Positions 59,838-64,000 of a stretch of DNA of 64,000 nt are shown here, piece after piece (the first letter of the stretch is position 1; each line of letters opens with the position of its first letter). The notes beneath the pieces are model-generated. The model saw only the letters and a list, made by a program, of their open reading frames with translations. It made no database searches and had not been told where the DNA came from. The stretch is from contig NW_022145596.1 of the NCBI RefSeq assembly GCF_000002235.5, positions 3,716,352 to 3,780,351 of the forward strand. The letters are read 5' to 3'. A program made the translations under genes and the position numbers. Source of the stretch: Strongylocentrotus purpuratus. Its lineage: Eukaryota; Echinodermata; Echinoidea; Camarodonta; Strongylocentrotidae.

Positions 59838-62800
59838 TGGGAAATATGTGTATAATTTTGATATTTATGCCATAACTTTGAGGCAGGTGCCCATGTATAA
59901 GAATTTATGTTGATGAATCTGTGTATAAGAACTTAAGTTGTATTAATTTATAGAAGTGTGAAGACTATTCAGGAAACACAAAGAAATAGTAAGGTTAAGT
60001 AAATGGCAAGGTTTGGTATAATGCCTATGGGTCACGCCCAAATTTGTATTAAGAAACCTGTAATTATTACATGGATAAGGAACCTGTAATTATTATTGCA
60101 TTTTAATTAATGCCCATTTTTTGTTGTTTGTTTTCTCACAGTTTTCACAGAGTGAAAAGAACAGAGTTAAAAGAAAGGAGTCAAAGAAAGGAAGCTACGC
60201 TCCTACCAAAGAATAAAAGAACACTCCCGTAAAAACCTTGTTAACTTGTCGTTATTGATTGGCTGCAGTTACAGTGAAAACTTCTGGCTCTAAGATTGGT
60301 TACTGTTCACTGTCGACAAGATGCCAGAGGAAGAAGAGGCTAAGCGAACGAGATCCGACCCGAAGCCAACCGAACTTGGACTCCAGCACCAAAACGACCA
60401 ACGTGAACTGGAGTTTCGTTATTCATTAAGAGGTTGGCGTCAAGCGGCCAATAAGTTGAGAGCTGCTTTAAGTGATGAAGAACTTGTATTGGTTATCAAG
60501 CAACAGAGAGATGAAGTCCAAGCTGCTATGGACAAGGCAACGGTAGTTCAGGATTCTCTCAGCAAGATAAAGGTGTCCTTAAAATTGCATGATGACAGCT
60601 TCGACAAGATTGAAGAGGTGGAGGAGCAGCACGCAGAGCTGATGAAACAAACCCACGAAAGAGTGAAGGTTCTACAAGGAGGCTCTGTAACTCAATCGAC
60701 GTCATCCAGACAATCCTCTAAACCTTCTCCAAAACGACAGAATGATTGTGAAGAGTGGGTCAACGCCGAACCAAAAGATGACCCACCTACGATGGAGAAG
60801 ATTAACCCAAGAGCTCAGGACATTGAGACGGGAAACTCGTTAGCAGCGAGTTTAGTGGACCAGATGAGAATAAGTCACCTGCCCCCTCCAGAGCCCACTC
60901 AGTTCGATGGAAGTCCCCTCCAATATCCAACTTGGAAAAGAAGCTACGACCTCCTAATAGAAAGAAGAGAGATAAACGCAGCAGATAAGTTCTATTATCT
61001 TCTGAAGTACATAAAGGGCCAACCCTTGCAACTGGTACAAGGATACGCATTGCTAGGTGATACCAACTCTTATGCTGCAGCAAAGATGGCCCTAGAAAGG
61101 AGGTACGGAGATCCCTTTGTCCTATCTAGCGCCTACAGGGATAAATTGGACTCTTGGCCCAGAATCAGCAACAGAGATGGCCAAGGTCTTCGAATGCTGT
61201 CTGACTTTGTGAAACAGTGCTGTACAGCAATGACAACCATCGGAAATCTGGCTCAATTGAATGATGAGAGGGAAAATAGGAAGATCTTGGCTAAACTCCC
61301 AGACCACCTGATTGTGAGTTGGGGTAGGAAAGTTGCTCATTGGAAGAAAACCCATGGAAATTTCCCATCATTTCATGAGTTCAGTGACTTCATTGAGGAG
61401 GAGGCCAATATCGCATGCGACCCAATTACCTCTTTGTATAGTGTAAAGGAGCTGAAGGTAGACAAGCAGCGGACGATTCCGGGCGCAACATCCATGTATG
61501 CCTCGACAGATCAACGCCCTCAGCATCCAAGAAAGGGAAAGAAGCAGGAGTATGTATGTGTGCTCTGTAAGGAAAACCACCAACTAGGAGTTTGTAAAAG
61601 GTTCCTTTCAATGACTTTGAAGGAGCGAAAGACCTACGTACGAGACAATGGACTGTGTTATGGTTGTCTCATAAGAGGACACACATCAAGAGAATGCAGA
61701 AGGAGAGACACATGCAGTGTCTGCAAACGGCGACATCCCACTTCTCTTCATGAAGACTGCAATCGGAGTAATCAAGTAGTACAAGAGAGAGATGATGTGA
61801 GAATGGAGATCCAATCGTCTGATCATGAGAGTTCTAACGCAACAGAAGAACTCCGGTCATCGAGTTCTCACACAACAGTAAACCACATGACCTTGAAGAA
61901 ACAGGCTGTAAAGTGTTCAGCAGTTGTTCCAGTCTGGATATCACAGAAGGGCAGATTTGATGAAAGGCTGATATATGCATTATTGGATACTCAGTCGGAC
62001 ACCACATTCTTGCTGGAATCTACCAAGGAAGCCATGAATCTACAAGGTTCAAAGGTGAATCTTCTTCTTTCTACTATGTCCAAGAAGGATGAGAGGATCC
62101 CTAGTGAGAAAATTCAAGGACTCACGGTTCGTGCTCACAACAGTATGAAGACGATTGATCTCCCTGCAGTCTATACACGAGACATCATGCCCGCAAATAG
62201 GGAGTATATTCCAGTGCCTGAAGTGGCTATGTCCTTTCCTCACCTGACTGAAATTGCAGAAGAACTGCTACCACTACAAGACTGTGAGGTAGAATTGCTG
62301 ATCGGATATGATTGTGCACGTGCTCTAATTCCTCGCAGCATAATTCTTTCTCCTGACGATGATGATGGACCCTTTGGGATGAAGACAGATCTAGGTTGGT
62401 GTGTTGTGGGTATATCAAGTCAGAAGGAGTTTGCTGTCAGCCCTGACGACAGAATAGGGTTCAGTCATCGATTAATCACCTGTGAGATACTCCCTGAGCT
62501 GACTGAAAGCAAAACTGCAACCAAGGAAAAGGTGATGTTCTCACACAACGTCACCATCAAGGAAGAGATAAGTCCTTCATCGGTGCTGAGGATAATGGAA
62601 GCAGACTTCTCGGACCTAAGAGACAACAGCGAACCTTCCTCACATAATGATGTCAGATTCATGAACATCATGAAGAATAATGTTCGCTTAACAGAAGATG
62701 GACATTACGAAACTCCACTTCCCTTCAAGGAAAAGGAACCAGATCTGCCAAACAACAGGTATATGACAAACAAGAGACTACAACATCTCAAACGAAAGTT

Positions 62801-64000
62801 TGAAAGAGATTCAAACTACCACCGTAGATACACAGAAAAGATGGAAGCACTCTTAGAGAAAGGGTACGCAGAGTTAGCACCAGAAATCAAGACAGCTGAT
62901 AGTCCAGTCTGGTATATTCCCCACCACGGTGTTATACAGCCCAACAAACTTCGGGTCGTATACGACTGCAGTGCACAGTACAAGGGGGAATCCCTTAACG
63001 ATTATCTTCTCACTGGACCAGACCTGACAAATGCTCTCGTAGGCGTACTCTGCAGATTCAGGAGAGACGAGATTGCATTCAGTTGCGACATAAAGGAAAT
63101 GTTTCACCAATTCAAGGTGAGAGAAGACCACCGTCACTACTTGAGATATTTGTGGTGGAAAGACGGAGATATTCTTCGAGAACCCATCGAGCTGCGTATG
63201 ACTGTCCATTTGTTTGGCGCATCTTCCTCCCCAGGCTGCTCCAATTTTTGCTTGAAGCAGACAGCTACTGATCACGCAGCCGAATTTGGAAATGATGTGA
63301 AGGACTTCATCCATCGGGATTTCTATGTGGACGATGGCTTGAAATCCGTTCCTTCTACAAAGGATGCTATCGACCTAGTTTCGAGAACAAGACAACTGTG
63401 TAAGAAAAGTGGACTGCATCTACACAAGTTCATATCTAACAGCAGAGAAGTAATGGAATCTGTTCCGGAGCCTGATAGAGCGAAGGGAGTCTCCAAGACG
63501 GATCTTATGGGAGTTGATTCACCCATGGAAAAGGCTCTGGGAGTTCTATGGTGTGTTGAGTCCGACACACTTAAGTTCAGGCTCACTCTACATGACAAAC
63601 CCCTGACAAGAAGAGGAGTCTTAGCAACAGTTATGTCAATCTACGATCCATTGGGTCTGCTGGCGCCAGTTGTACTGCGAGGAAAACAGATCTTGCAAGA
63701 ACTATGCAGGAAAGCAGTAGACTGGGATGATCAACTGCCTGATGAACAGAGAAGCAGCTGGGAGAAATGGAGAGCTGATTTGCATAATCTGGACTCAATC
63801 TCCATACAAAGATGCTACAAGCCTGCACATTTCGGAGAAGTAAAGACAACGCAGCTTCATCATTTTTCTGATGCCAGTACTACTGGTTATGGCGAGTGCA
63901 CATATCTAAGGCTGACTAATGATAAAGGAAAGGTGCATTGTACACTCCTGATGGGGAAGGCCAGAGTTGTACCTCTCAAACCAATCACTGTACCACGTCT
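59838..64000 (+). mobile_element. BEL/Pao LTR retrotransposon, 5' part, runs off the window (fossil element)
   Basis: Virus-like element of the BEL/Pao family. Its gag-pol frame starts at about 60321 and appears open to the window edge, so this portion looks whole. Parts in order: coiled-coil-rich gag start; DUF1759-type gag (about 60900-61430); zinc-knuckle cysteine cluster (about 61650-61760); Pao-type aspartic protease (DTQS motif, about 61930-62400); reverse transcriptase with the YVDD box (about 62800-63400); later Pao-specific sequence. RNase H, integrase and the 3' LTR would lie beyond the window. The 5' LTR should lie upstream of 60300 but cannot be bounded without its partner; 59838 is a guess at its TGT start. 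The intact frame suggests a young insertion. It is oriented opposite to SLX4. Confidence 0.85.

Overview
This is a metazoan genomic window of about 35% GC, with spliced genes, AT-rich introns, many microsatellites and many short inverted-repeat transposons. An echinoderm, most likely a sea urchin, fits best. The evidence is a FAS-like animal polyketide synthase, a foldback transposon built like the sea-urchin TU elements, and marine-invertebrate L2/CR1/RTE LINE tails. The species cannot be named from the sequence alone.

Layout. 1-8250: intergenic or upstream DNA with an (ATT)n tract and a 290-bp polypyrimidine tract. 8260-8992: two TATA-like boxes and a probable 5' leader exon ending in a consensus donor. 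8993-16600: a putative large first intron carrying a 935-bp near-perfect palindrome (Tc1/mariner-like) and a hAT-type element with a run of 50 G. 16602-27478 (+): an iterative type I polyketide synthase in four coding exons, KS-AT-DH-(degenerate ER)-KR-ACP-TE, about 2558-2610 aa. 27479-30400: a long AT-rich 3' UTR candidate. 30450-32400: GAT and CT microsatellites with an L2-type LINE tail. 33618-38052 (-): AIMP1 (p43/EMAP-II precursor), six coding exons, complete at 310 aa, with two decayed copies of its penultimate exon in the last intron. 38775-41787: a 3.0-kb foldback element with an 8-bp target duplication and arms made of a 20-21 bp tandem repeat. 45188-59051 (-): SLX4, thirteen exons seen, from the BTB domain to the C-terminal SLX1-binding domain; its 5' end lies beyond the last exon seen. 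About 59800-64000 (+): the 5' part of a BEL/Pao LTR retrotransposon (fossil virus-like element) that runs off the window.

The three host genes belong to unrelated processes: secondary metabolism (polyketide), the multi-tRNA-synthetase complex, and structure-specific DNA repair. Nothing suggests an operon-like system. The unusual content is the animal polyketide synthase with its decayed enoyl-reductase, plus dense transposon activity: at least eight inverted-repeat elements, several LINE tails, a LINE nested in a MITE, and a three-copy MITE family.

Method: exon borders were placed by hand from reading frame, splice consensus and phase. Family assignments rest on motifs recognised by eye; no search was run.
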